Source of the DNA: Carboxylicivirga caseinilyticus
GTDB lineage: Bacteria; Bacteroidota; Bacteroidia; Bacteroidales; Marinilabiliaceae
DNA: 64,000 nucleotides
NCBI GenBank assembly: GCA_025499705.1
Contig: JAFMVE010000013.1
Coordinates: forward strand, 55,361 to 119,360
Reading direction: 5' to 3'
Every line of letters begins with the position of its first letter. The first letter of the stretch is position 1. Below, in pieces: positions 42,850 through 51,553 of this stretch. Both the position numbers and the translations under genes were made by a program. The notes beneath the pieces are model-generated. The model was given only the letters and a program-made list of their open reading frames with translations. It had not been told where the DNA came from and did not search any database.

Positions 42850-43875
42850 TTATTTCATTTTTATTCTCAAAATATCTCCTAGAATAAGGTAAGTTTGAAT
42901 TATGCATTGATTAGCTTCCAGTTCATCCACATCTGCATGAATTCCCTTATTTGATAACTCATATATATAGTCAACTCTTTTGCCAAGACTAGAAAGTTGA
43001 TTTTGAATCAAAGATGTTGATGTACTTTTTTCGAAATTTTCATGAATAAATTGCCAAATCCTAGCAATATATTTCTCTTCACTAAAAAGCCTTTCTTTCC
43101 CATCAGAACATTTTACTGGAATTTTTGACGGAGGATAAATGCTATCTGCGAAACTCTTTAATACACGTCTGCATGTCACAAGGCTTTGTGCGTACTCTTC
43201 CTTATTCTCAGATTCAATTTTAATTGATAAGAATTTTTCCAGTACATCTGGTGCAATCTCAGCTAATTTAATATCTACGAGTTCCTTAGTCCTTGCAAAT
43301 ATATCAGAATATGTTTTGCCCATTTGTAGTTCATATTCTGTGTCATTAAGGAAATTGGATGCTCTTAGTTTTATACGTCCTAGAATATTTCTATAATCCT
43401 TGATTGATGATTCTAATACTTGACGAGCTTCAAAATTTTCGATTTCTATTTCATATGCTCTTTTTGAATCAAGATTACTAGGTACGATAAGGTTTCTTGT
43501 TGAGTTCTCAGCAAATTCTAAGTTATTTTCTATTTCTATTACTGATTGTGAATAAATTTTATCAGACTCTATTATTGCTACATTTAAATTAATAGATTCA
43601 GCCCTTCTTTCATTAATCCATTCATCCAAGTATTCTTTCCAAAGTATCTGATACTTTTCAACTGAAAACTTATGCCTTATTGTCTCAGGAAATTTCTTTT
43701 TACAATTACCGCCATTTGTAGTACAGAACTCCCAGTGAAGCCACCACTGATTCTCAAAATCATTACGCAACATTGCCACTCTTAAGCAATCATTCAGTAT
43801 AATACTAAGTTTTTCTGAACTTAACTTTTGCTGTGCTGAATTGACAATTTCTAATATTTTATCCTTTTGTCTCAT
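42850..43875 (-). CDS. AbiTii-like putative phage-defence protein
   Basis: A 341-residue cytosolic protein. The N-terminus (about 5-50: ILEIVNSAQQKLSSEKL, CLRVAMLRNDFENQWWLHWE) resembles the AbiTii domain found at the start of abortive-infection-type proteins. The C-terminus has KGIHADVDELEANQCIIQTY, a helical pattern shared by several defence-associated proteins. The middle is helical and charged. The ATG at 43875 is used; the preceding codon is TTG. It is bracketed by two attC-like elements, as expected for a mobile cassette. Family assignment is tentative; no catalytic motif is visible. Confidence 0.5.
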   Translation of the reverse strand: MRQKDKILEIVNSAQQKLSSEKLSIILNDCLRVAMLRNDFENQWWLHWEFCTTNGGNCKKKFPETIRHKFSVEKYQILWKEYLDEWINERRAESINLNVAIIESDKIYSQSVIEIENNLEFAENSTRNLIVPSNLDSKRAYEIEIENFEARQVLESSIKDYRNILGRIKLRASNFLNDTEYELQMGKTYSDIFARTKELVDIKLAEIAPDVLEKFLSIKIESENKEEYAQSLVTCRRVLKSFADSIYPPSKIPVKCSDGKERLFSEEKYIARIWQFIHENFEKSTSTSLIQNQLSSLGKRVDYIYELSNKGIHADVDELEANQCIIQTYLILGDILRIKMK

Positions 43876-43903
43876 CAATTAATACTCGTGTGGGTTTCAA
43901 AAT

Positions 43904-43976
43904 AATGCCTAACTCTCCAATAAACGGAGTATTACTGTTATTTCTTCTTTATAATGTATTTTATTTGTTAGGCATT
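43904..43976. repeat. attC-like inverted-repeat element 3
   Basis: Perfect 10-bp terminal inverted repeats, aatgcctaac (43904-43913) and gttaggcatt (43967-43976), enclose 53 bases. GCCTAAC fits RYYYAAC and GTTAGGC fits GTTRRRY, the R''/R' boxes of integron attC sites, and the 73-base size is within the attC range. Inside, ctcc/ggag may form a further hairpin. Confidence 0.55.
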
Positions 43977-43991
43977 TATATACACTTATAT

Positions 43992-44087
43992 ACACTTATA
44001 AGTGTTTTAAATATATATAACATAAAAATCATTTCCAAAAGAAGGGCCTGTGTAACTATTCACTTTTTCGAAAAAGTTAGTAACACA
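43992..44087. repeat. Palindrome and extended hairpin
   Basis: A 14-bp perfect palindrome acacttataagtgt lies at 43992-44005, overlapping two copies of tacacttata. A 39-base imperfect hairpin at 44049-44087 has ends TGTGT/ACACA and a perfect ctttttcgaaaaag core. They mark the right edge of the accessory block; no gene is supported here. Confidence 0.5.
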
Positions 44088-44130
44088 TTTATTGTTTTAT
44101 ATAATTGCTTCGGTTGGTGTAAATAGATTC

Positions 44131-44165
44131 GGCACAAAAAAACCGACCGGAAAAGCGGTCGGTTT
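44131..44165 (-). terminator. Intrinsic terminator of the T9SS cargo gene
   Basis: aaaccgaccg (44140-44149) pairs with cggtcggttt (44156-44165) as a 10-bp stem with a 6-base loop. On the minus strand a T run follows. It is 20 bases after the stop codon. Confidence 0.92.
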
Positions 44166-44184
44166 AAAAAATCGTATTTAAAAC

Positions 44185-45450
44185 TTATTTCTTCATTAAT
44201 TTACCACATTTGGTAGTACCATTGTTAGTTACAAGGTTGTAAATATAGATGCCGGGTGTAAGGTCTTCGACATTTACTTTCAAACCTTGTTTAACCTGAA
44301 TTTCTTTTACCTTATTACCGGTAATATCGTATAGTTCCAAACGTGCAGAATTAGCACCACCTGTGCTTATGGTTAGTTCATTAACAACCGGGTTGGGGTA
44401 TAATTCTATTTTAGTTTCTACTTTCTCTGTTGTTCCAGTAGGAGTACCGCTGAAGTAATTAAATGTAATTACTGCAATTTCGTACCAATCGTTGTCGATA
44501 AAGTAGTAATCGGTAGCAGTATTTAGTTTATGAGTAAAAAATAAGCTTGCGTCACGTTCATAGGCAAAAGGAAGTGTCAGATCATCATAAACGGCTGTAT
44601 TATCATGGGTAAAAATTTCTTTATAATCTTCCAACCAGCCTAAGTCAGCATCCCATTCAAAATCAATATATTCTGAAATATTACCATATTCGTCACGTAC
44701 GAATTCTTCCTTGTAACTGTTCACCCAGGTATCTCCACTGTAATCCAACGAAGTGGCAACAGTCATCAAATCATTTTCGTCATAAATGTATTCCACTTTA
44801 TAGGTGGGATGCCATTCTTCACTATAATAACTCGATTCAAGAGTATTGTTTAAAGTACCACTCTCATTGTAATTATATTCAATTTTGTCGCTAAGGGTAT
44901 AAACACCTGCACTATACGAATAAGCGTTTACATAATCAATCTCTGCTGCGGCAGTATAAAAATATTCGTTTTTATATCTTAAAATCCAAACATCATTTGT
45001 AGGAGTATAGTACAGTTCCGTTTCAATCTTATTTTCTGTGTCGTATGTATATTCAGTTCTGCTGTACTTATACCATTGAGCATCAAATTCATATTCTTCA
45101 TAGGCAGCAATCCGGTTGTTCGTATCGTATTCATACTCTTCCTTCCAGCTGGTTTCCCAGTTGCCTGTTTCATCGGCATAATACGAAACATATGAAGTTG
45201 ATCTGTTAGATTCATCATACAGATAGTCCAGTTTTGCAACGTCAGTACCCTCAGAATTCACAATAGCATTATCAAGACGGTACGATGCCTTGATTGATTT
45301 TAATTCAGGAGAAAGTCCACCTTTGTGATAACTTACCATTGATTTTTTACAGTTTTTAGAAGGTAATAATCTGGAATTAAGGGAACTGCTTTGGGCAAAA
45401 GTTACGATAGAAAGCAGCAAAACGGCTGATAGTGTAAATGATCTTTTCAT
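44185..45450 (-). CDS. T9SS-secreted protein with YD-like Tyr-rich repeats
   Basis: A 421-residue secreted protein: signal peptide ending VTFAQ (about 19), then about 30-residue repeats (about 60-310) each with an EYEYD-, EYTYD- or EYIYD-like core preceded by a Trp and Tyr/Ser-rich strand, then a C-terminal type IX secretion sorting domain (about 345-421: LYPNPVVNELTIST, LYDITGNKV, LTPGIYIYNL, ending GKLMKK). The repeats recall YD/RHS-type beta sheets, but no RHS core or toxin domain follows. It is probably attached to the cell surface after T9SS export. Confidence 0.85.
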   Translation of the reverse strand: MKRSFTLSAVLLLSIVTFAQSSSLNSRLLPSKNCKKSMVSYHKGGLSPELKSIKASYRLDNAIVNSEGTDVAKLDYLYDESNRSTSYVSYYADETGNWETSWKEEYEYDTNNRIAAYEEYEFDAQWYKYSRTEYTYDTENKIETELYYTPTNDVWILRYKNEYFYTAAAEIDYVNAYSYSAGVYTLSDKIEYNYNESGTLNNTLESSYYSEEWHPTYKVEYIYDENDLMTVATSLDYSGDTWVNSYKEEFVRDEYGNISEYIDFEWDADLGWLEDYKEIFTHDNTAVYDDLTLPFAYERDASLFFTHKLNTATDYYFIDNDWYEIAVITFNYFSGTPTGTTEKVETKIELYPNPVVNELTISTGGANSARLELYDITGNKVKEIQVKQGLKVNVEDLTPGIYIYNLVTNNGTTKCGKLMKK

Positions 45451-45910
45451 TTATAAATTATTAGGTTAAGAATTAAAAGACCCTTTCGGGCTTAGGTTAT
45501 TTAAATTATGATATTGCTTTACGTATTTAGATTCTAAAAGGATACATAGAATGTTAAGTAGGTTTTATTTAGGTTTAGTTATGTGTTAATTGACTGATAG
45601 GGTATAGAAACATTCTGCACAGCAAAATTTCTGACCACTAATATATCAATTATATTTAATGTGTTGGATATTTGTCTAATGATGAAACTATTTCGTTTGT
45701 TGATTTATATTTCGTTGTGTTATGTTTAAATATTTGAAAATTGGATGATTGTGTAATTGTGTAACTTTATTTTAACTATGATAATTCAATTTTCTTCTGT
45801 CAATCTTCTTTTATTACAATTTACATACCATAAAAACTCACATATTTAAACTTATTAGAGTATTCCTAATAATAAATGAAAGAATTCAGAATAATAGAGT
45901 TTTAAATAAA
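45451..45910. other. Gene-free AT-rich stretch
   Basis: About 460 bases with no convincing gene on either strand. The part next to 45450 must hold the promoter of the T9SS cargo gene. No riboswitch or repeat family is recognised. Confidence 0.5.
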
Positions 45911-45944
45911 ATGCCCACAAATTCAACCTTAAACTTGTGGGCAT
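45911..45944 (-). terminator. Terminator of the epimerase gene
   Basis: A perfect 10-bp stem, atgcccacaa (45911-45920) with ttgtgggcat (45935-45944), lies 19 bases after the stop codon, with TTTT following on the minus strand. Confidence 0.85.
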
Positions 45945-45963
45945 AAATATTTTGTTATTCTTA

Positions 45964-46689
45964 TTAATTCACTCGCCAATTTTCATCCCAGCCAAAAGTA
46001 TTGATGGCTTTCTCACAAGAAATTGATTCATGGGCTTCGGTAACATTATAAATGCCGGTTACGCCTTTTGTAACTGCTATTTCTGTCGCTTTCGCAGCTG
46101 CTTCAACGTGAACTGAGGCAGGAACAATTGGTTCATTAAAGCCCGTACGAGGACCATAGAGAAGACCATAACGCAGAACAATACCTTCAATTCCGGATTC
46201 TATTACCTGTTTTTCTAAATTGCGAACACCCTCCGCAGTCTCACCATATACAGGGTGACTCAGTGGCAATAATGCATCCTCTTCGGTGTGCGGTATTGGA
46301 GCATCATCGTAAATGAATGAAATACTTTGTGCAATAATTCGCTTACATCCAGCATTAACAGCTGCATCTACAAGATTTTTTGTTCCTTCCGTTCTCAAAC
46401 GAGCATTTCTTTCCAGAGCCGCTGTCATTTCATCAGCGTTTAGTGCATATGGAAGGTCAGTAAGCTGATGAATTACAACATCAGGTTTAATAATCGCTAG
46501 TTTATCTTTTAAGAGTTCTGCATCATATACATCCAACACTACTGGCTCAACACACATTTCTTGAAGCATAGCAATTTTCTCTTTTGAGCGAGTCATACCG
46601 TATACCTTCCAGCCATTAGCGACTAATAATTTTGAAAGAACTTGTCCGATGGCACCTGTTGATCCTGCTAAGAATATAGTTTTTGACAT
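45964..46689 (-). CDS. NAD(P)-dependent epimerase/dehydratase family protein
   Basis: A 241-residue extended short-chain dehydrogenase-like protein. The NAD(P)-binding motif is FLAGSTGAIGQVL (residues 5-17); DVVIHQLTDLP (near 70) and the ISFIYD strand (near 123) follow. The active-site YxxxK is not clear: the segment is HPVYGETAEGVRNLE, with no Lys at the usual spacing. It may therefore be a binding or divergent reductase-like member. The substrate is unknown. It is followed upstream by the HTH and Crp/Fnr genes on the same strand. Confidence 0.8.
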   Translation of the reverse strand: MSKTIFLAGSTGAIGQVLSKLLVANGWKVYGMTRSKEKIAMLQEMCVEPVVLDVYDAELLKDKLAIIKPDVVIHQLTDLPYALNADEMTAALERNARLRTEGTKNLVDAAVNAGCKRIIAQSISFIYDDAPIPHTEEDALLPLSHPVYGETAEGVRNLEKQVIESGIEGIVLRYGLLYGPRTGFNEPIVPASVHVEAAAKATEIAVTKGVTGIYNVTEAHESISCEKAINTFGWDENWRVN

Positions 46690-46768
46690 AATTTTACCTT
46701 TAAGATTCTTGAATCTCTGAAATTAATTTGTTTTTACTTTTTTGATTTTTATGTAACTGACTGATGAG

Positions 46769-46945
46769 TTATTTTGCCTGCCAGTAACATCTTTTAGGAG
46801 ATGCGATAGCCTCCTCTTTTTTTAATGAAGCCATTGCTTTATCGACCTCTTTTCGGTCAAGACCAGTTATCTCGACAATCTTTCCGGCATTTAAGGGTGC
46901 CCCAAATTTTTTCATAGCAGCTAATACTATTTCTTTTGCTTCCAT
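46769..46945 (-). CDS. 58-aa winged-helix-like regulator
   Basis: A 58-residue protein starting [21 protein letters not shown], with [20 protein letters not shown] as a helix-turn-helix and a basic end [16 protein letters not shown]. The pattern matches small HTH transcription-regulator-like proteins found in Bacteroidota and methanogens. It lies 80 bases upstream of the epimerase gene on the same strand and probably shares its transcript. Confidence 0.72.
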   Translation of the reverse strand: MEAKEIVLAAMKKFGAPLNAGKIVEITGLDRKEVDKAMASLKKEEAIASPKRCYWQAK

Positions 46946-47035
46946 TTTTTAAAATTTTATCGTTTTAATCTTATGGATACAAAACTAGGGGAGTTGAAAT
47001 TCAAAAAAATTAAGCTGGTTTAAGAAAGTAAACTG

Positions 47036-47605
47036 CTATTTCTTTTTACGTAATTCGCTTACATATTCAGGGGTGAGTCCCAGGTATGAAGCAATCATAT
47101 ATTGCGGAACACGTTGGACAAACTGCGGAAACGAAGTGCTAAAATGAAGGTAAAACTCTTCTTTCGACATCTCATATAAATACTTATTTCTTTGCTGAGA
47201 GGCCGCAAGGTTTTTCTGCATGATGATTCTAAAATAACGTTCTAATTGTGGTAGTTCTTTAAGTAAGTTGTCAAATTGCTGAATGTCTATTGATATAATT
47301 TTTGAGGCTTCAATAGCTTGAATATTATACTCAGATGGCTGATTTTCCATAAAGCTATTATAATCGGCCAACCACCAACCTTCTATGGCAAATTGTGTTA
47401 TCTGTTCACTAGCTTTTGAGTTTATATAATACATTCGTAAACAACCTTTTTCAACAAAAAATAATGACCTGCATACTTGTCCATTTAAAAGTAAATGTTC
47501 CTTCTTTTTGATGGTTCGAGACTTAATGTATTTTTCTAATAATTGTTCCTCACTTTCATTAAGCTCAATATAATTTTTTATATGGCTCGAGAGGCTAATC
47601 TGCAT
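47036..47605 (-). CDS. Crp/Fnr family transcriptional regulator
   Basis: A 189-residue regulator with an N-terminal cyclic-nucleotide-binding fold (about 20-120: LLLNGQVCRSLFFVEKGCLRMYY, GWWLADYNSFM) and a C-terminal helix-turn-helix (RVPQYMIASYLGLTPEYVSELRKK). No Fe-S cysteine cluster typical of Fnr is present, and the cAMP-binding Arg/Glu pattern is not obvious, so the ligand is unknown. It may control the adjacent HTH and epimerase genes, which lie 90 bases further on the same strand. Confidence 0.88.
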   Translation of the reverse strand: MQISLSSHIKNYIELNESEEQLLEKYIKSRTIKKKEHLLLNGQVCRSLFFVEKGCLRMYYINSKASEQITQFAIEGWWLADYNSFMENQPSEYNIQAIEASKIISIDIQQFDNLLKELPQLERYFRIIMQKNLAASQQRNKYLYEMSKEEFYLHFSTSFPQFVQRVPQYMIASYLGLTPEYVSELRKKK

Positions 47606-47699
47606 AATCGTCTTATTTAATTGAATGGAAAGTGAATATACCTTATAAAGTTCTCAGAGGATAATTAATAGTTCACTAAAACATAGTAATAAATAGAAT

Positions 47700-48716
47700 C
47701 TAGTGATTCTTTAATTCCGGCCAGCCATCTTTCCAACTTAATTCATCAATCAGAAGTTTTGATCGGCCATTTTCATTCCTGTCGTAGCCATGGTATACGA
47801 TAATATCTTTTCCATCTATGAATGCAACGCCGTTATGTCCCACACCGGCCCAACGGTCGTCACCCTGCAATAATAGCGTACCACCTCCCTGATCAAGTCG
47901 TTTCCCATCTTTGTCAAGGTATGGACCGTCAACCGTTTTAGCCCTTCCAATAATGATTTTATAGGTACTATTTAAGCCACGGCAGCAAAAATCAATGGAG
48001 GCAAACAGGTAGTAATAGTCTCCTTTTTTATAAATGAATGGTGCTTCAATACTGTTTTCCCGGCGATCATCTTTACTGGTCCTTCGTGAGGCTATCGTAT
48101 GTGTGTTATCAGAAGATTTAGCTGTTGTTAATCCATCATCACTAAGTTGTATTAGTTGCAAACCTCCCCAGAACGATCCAAAGGCAAGCCAGGGCGTTCC
48201 TTGCTCATCAACAATTAAGTTTCCGTCGATTGCATTCCAATTGGTTTTACCCGGAAAAGACTGAATGACTTTACCATGATCAACCCATTCGAAATCAGGG
48301 TCGTATGGATGCAAGGTCTTATTGGTGGCAACACCAATACATGAGGTGTTTTTACCAAAGGCCGAAACCGAATAGTAAAGGTAGTACTGACCATTGAAAT
48401 AGCTGATATCAGGAGCCCAGGTATGGCCCTTGTATTCGGGTATCGTCTCTGTAGCCCACTGTGGTGGTTGATTAAATACAGGTGCTTCGATGGTCCAGTT
48501 TACCATGTCATTTGAAGATAAAACACTGATACCAAATCCGGTTGAGAAAACGTAATAAACCGAATCCTGTTTTATAATAACCGGGTCGTGTGATCGGATT
48601 GAATCCAGAGGAAAACTTTTTCCAATTAAATCTTTAAAACGATTTCTTTGTGCCTGGCTTGAAAAAGTACATAGTAAAGAAAAAATAATAATGAGAGAGA
48701 GATGGGATTTTTTCAT
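47700..48716 (-). CDS. GH43 family arabinanase-like hydrolase
   Basis: A 338-residue exported glycoside hydrolase (signal peptide ending TFSSQAQ, about 22) of family 43, a five-bladed propeller. The catalytic base Asp is in SHDPVII (near 44), the pKa-modulating Asp in WNAIDGNLIVD (near 166) and the acid Glu in NSIEAPFIY (near 223). The HTWAPDISYFNGQYYLYYS segment (near 98) is typical of endo-1,5-alpha-L-arabinanases. It acts on arabinan side chains of pectin in the periplasm or outside. No other polysaccharide-utilisation genes are adjacent. Confidence 0.88.
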   Translation of the reverse strand: MKKSHLSLIIIFSLLCTFSSQAQRNRFKDLIGKSFPLDSIRSHDPVIIKQDSVYYVFSTGFGISVLSSNDMVNWTIEAPVFNQPPQWATETIPEYKGHTWAPDISYFNGQYYLYYSVSAFGKNTSCIGVATNKTLHPYDPDFEWVDHGKVIQSFPGKTNWNAIDGNLIVDEQGTPWLAFGSFWGGLQLIQLSDDGLTTAKSSDNTHTIASRRTSKDDRRENSIEAPFIYKKGDYYYLFASIDFCCRGLNSTYKIIIGRAKTVDGPYLDKDGKRLDQGGGTLLLQGDDRWAGVGHNGVAFIDGKDIIVYHGYDRNENGRSKLLIDELSWKDGWPELKNH

Positions 48717-48909
48717 AACTGGTTATATTTAAGGATAATCAAAGATAGTAAAACAATTAAGTGATGTCACTCATTATTAGTATCCTTTGAATTCCTTGAT
48801 TGTTGTCATATGCTTCTTTGCAAAACACGGATTAAAAAAGAATTAACCAATAATTATCCTCTAATAACAAATATTTAAAGCCTGTTTTTATATGATGATT
48901 TGAATGCAA

Positions 48910-49581
48910 TTATCTATAATGCTCCTTCATAATAGTTGGAAACTTTTTAGAATAGTATTGTGTAATTAATCGTGGAACAAAGAATATTAGAATTGGTAAA
49001 AAATATGCCCAACCAGTAATAAATGAGACTAGTAATGTAATTATAAATAATACAGGAACGATCAATGCTCTGGTAATGTTATAGTTTACAATTACTTTGC
49101 CTGGATTACTACTTATTTTGTATTGTGGGTTTCCAATGATTTTCCATAGTTTATAGCAGAAGAATCCTGATAAGCAAATTGTTAGGGTGTAAAATGTGAA
49201 TGGTACTTTTAGCGATCCGGTAAAATATTCAGTAAAAAATGAAGTGCTAAATGGCATGAGAACAATGGGTAGTAAGAACAAAAGATTATTCCACAATAGT
49301 TTTGTATTTATTGCTGTTACAAATTTAAATAATCTATGATGCGTGAGCCAATACATGCCAATAACAAAAAAACTAACAGCGAAACCAATGAATTTAGGTA
49401 ATAGATGTTTTAATTCATTCCACAATAGGGCATCGTTAATAGAATGAGCATTTAATGTGGGCATTTTAATGTCAATAACAAGTAATGTAATAGCAAATGC
49501 AAAAACTCCATCACTAAAAGATGCAACTCTTGATACCTGGAATTCTTCTTTATCACTGCTATTTCTAATATATTTTTTCAT
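48910..49581 (-). CDS. TMEM175-like (DUF1211) membrane protein
   Basis: A 223-residue inner-membrane protein with six transmembrane helices, one TMEM175 repeat. The signature RVASFSDGVFAFAITLLVIDI (residues 18-38, within the first helix) is the conserved filter-bearing motif of the family. Bacterial TMEM175 proteins are tetrameric potassium-leak channels. Length is normal. It is monocistronic, flanked by gaps of about 140-190 bases with nothing recognisable. Confidence 0.88.
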   Translation of the reverse strand: MKKYIRNSSDKEEFQVSRVASFSDGVFAFAITLLVIDIKMPTLNAHSINDALLWNELKHLLPKFIGFAVSFFVIGMYWLTHHRLFKFVTAINTKLLWNNLLFLLPIVLMPFSTSFFTEYFTGSLKVPFTFYTLTICLSGFFCYKLWKIIGNPQYKISSNPGKVIVNYNITRALIVPVLFIITLLVSFITGWAYFLPILIFFVPRLITQYYSKKFPTIMKEHYR

Positions 49582-49722
49582 AGGTTAAAATCTTTTATTT
49601 CCAGTTAGACAATTGCTTATCTATGAAATGATTCGGGTTTAATAGTTTGTTAGAATTATCAAATTTTAGTCGATAAAACTTTTAATCATGAATTCTTTTT
49701 TAGTACTATTTTTATTTTACAT

Positions 49723-50763
49723 CTATCTGAATATAAATCCTTCTCTTAAAGGATCATTCGGATCAAACCAGAATTCGTTTTTACCTGTCAGGTGTGCCGT
49801 CCCGCTTACTTCGGGCACAACAGCCTCATAAGGTCCGTAAGAAGTGATCTCAGCAATTTTTACTTCCATAGTAGTGCCTAGTATACTTTCGATGGTAATG
49901 GATTGTCCGGGTTGCAGATCACCTTTGGCATAATGTAAAGCTGCTCGAGCACTGACGCCTGATCCGGTTGCCGAACGGTCTACTTCGCCTTCGGCAAACA
50001 CGCATACGTTGCGGCTGTGATGATTAGTGTTAAAAGCCTTACCAGTAAAAATAGTGCCATAAAGGAAGCTCAGATCTCTTTCAAAAGGATGGGTGATAGG
50101 GAACTGCGCCATCACGGCCTTTTTAATTTTGCGGCCCCAGTCAATGAGTTGATTGTAATTGTTGGCATCTAATCTTAGTTGAAGGGAATCTGCATCCACA
50201 AACGCGTAAAAAGCCCCGCCAAATGCTACATCAAACTTTATTTCGCCAATTCCATCCACTTGTATTGTTTCATCGCTATACAGAACAAATGACGGAACAT
50301 TTAGAAAGCTGACCTTGTCAACTACATTGTTTTTTCTGTAGGCTTTTGCTCTGATGAGCCCGGGAGGTGCATCTATAATTAGTTCAGGAGTGTCTCCTTT
50401 TTTATGGATCATTCCTGTATCAAATACTAATTTGGTAAGTGCAATGATGGCATGGCCGCACATTGTGCTGTAGCCTTCGTTATGCAGAAAAAATGTGCCG
50501 AAATCGGCCTTGTCAGTCACCGGTTCAGTAATTATAGCACCATACATATCGGCATGTCCACGTGGTTCAAACATGGTACCTGTCCTGATGACATCCAGGT
50601 GGGTTTTAAAATACCTTCTTTTCTCTAGAATGGTACTGCCTTTAATATCGGGCAATCCATCGTACAATACCCTCAGGGGTTCACCACCCGTGTGCAAATC
50701 AACAGTTTTAATTTGTTGCCAGTTTACAGGTGGTTGCCAACTCCAGTCTTTCAGGATAATCAT
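49723..50763 (-). CDS. trans-3-hydroxy-L-proline dehydratase
   Basis: A 346-residue protein of the proline racemase family. The first catalytic position is Cys102 (STMCGHAI). The second, which is Cys in proline racemase and 4-hydroxyproline epimerase, is Thr near 266 (VDRSATGSGVSAR). Cys/Thr is the known signature of trans-3-hydroxy-L-proline dehydratase, which makes pyrroline-2-carboxylate by water loss. The adjoining ornithine-cyclodeaminase-family gene would encode the reductase that turns this into L-proline. It is the last gene of a five-gene minus-strand set that starts with a DPP IV-like peptidase. Confidence 0.85.
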   Translation of the reverse strand: MIILKDWSWQPPVNWQQIKTVDLHTGGEPLRVLYDGLPDIKGSTILEKRRYFKTHLDVIRTGTMFEPRGHADMYGAIITEPVTDKADFGTFFLHNEGYSTMCGHAIIALTKLVFDTGMIHKKGDTPELIIDAPPGLIRAKAYRKNNVVDKVSFLNVPSFVLYSDETIQVDGIGEIKFDVAFGGAFYAFVDADSLQLRLDANNYNQLIDWGRKIKKAVMAQFPITHPFERDLSFLYGTIFTGKAFNTNHHSRNVCVFAEGEVDRSATGSGVSARAALHYAKGDLQPGQSITIESILGTTMEVKIAEITSYGPYEAVVPEVSGTAHLTGKNEFWFDPNDPLREGFIFR

Positions 50764-50833
50764 AATGCAGGTATTTTATTTGAATAACAGAAATGATCAG
50801 GAACAGAAGCCAAACACTGCTTTGAGAATAATA

Positions 50834-51535
50834 TCAGATACTTACTCCAAATAAATATCCTACAAAGGCCGATAAACCCATTGCAATGGTACCCCAGATA
50901 ACAATTCTTATAATTCCTTTTTTCAGGCTTGAACCTCCTGTTTTAGCTGAAACTGTGCCCAATAAAACCAAGGATACAATGGTAAAAGCATACAGGAAAT
51001 ACTCCATATGTATTACCGGAGCTAGTATGGCAACAAGCAGGGGTAAGATACCACCAGCTGTAAAAGCTGCACCTGATGCCAAGGCAGCCTGAATAGGGTT
51101 AGCCTGAGTAATTTCATTAATTCCCAGTTCGTCCCTGACATGTGCACCCAGTGCATCGTATTCGGTTAATTCCTGTGCAACCTGTTTTGCTGTCTCAGGT
51201 TTTAAACCTCTTCGTTCATAAATCTGGGCAAGTATTTCTAATTCGTTTTCAGGATAATCCTTCAATTCCTGTGCTTCTCTTTTAATGTCGGCCTGCTCAA
51301 TATCGGTTTGTGAACTCACCGAAACATATTCGCCGGCAGCCATGGATAAGGCACCAGCCACCAGTCCGGCAATGGTAGCCATTAAAATGGTTTCACGCGA
51401 ATTACTTGCGGTAGCAATACCTATCGATAAACTCGAAACGGATATAATACCGTCGTTGGCTCCCAATACAACTGCCCTCAACCAATTACTTCTGCCGATG
51501 TAATGATTGTCTAAATAATTGTCAATTGTAATCAT
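50834..51535 (-). CDS. VIT1/CCC1 family Fe/Mn transporter
   Basis: A 233-residue membrane protein of the VIT1/CCC1 family. LGANDGIISVSSLSIG (about 24-39) and GLVAGALSMAAGEYVSVSSQTD (about 57-78) are the family's first two helices; a Glu-rich metal-binding cytosolic segment follows (about 80-140, ENELEILAQIYERRGL), then three more helices. Members move Fe2+ or Mn2+ out of the cytosol. Its place between the hydroxyproline genes is unusual; a link to metal supply for the metallopeptidase in the same operon is only inference. Confidence 0.87.
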   Translation of the reverse strand: MITIDNYLDNHYIGRSNWLRAVVLGANDGIISVSSLSIGIATASNSRETILMATIAGLVAGALSMAAGEYVSVSSQTDIEQADIKREAQELKDYPENELEILAQIYERRGLKPETAKQVAQELTEYDALGAHVRDELGINEITQANPIQAALASGAAFTAGGILPLLVAILAPVIHMEYFLYAFTIVSLVLLGTVSAKTGGSSLKKGIIRIVIWGTIAMGLSAFVGYLFGVSI

Positions 51536-51553
51536 TTTTGAATTGAATCTTTT

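Noticed and set aside
43890..44126. 78-codon hydrophobic frame on the plus strand
   Set aside because: It spans the third attC-like element and the hairpins; its hydrophobicity follows from AT-rich codons.
49723..50763. Proline racemase or 4-hydroxyproline epimerase
   Set aside because: The second catalytic Cys is replaced by Thr, the signature of 3-hydroxyproline dehydratase.
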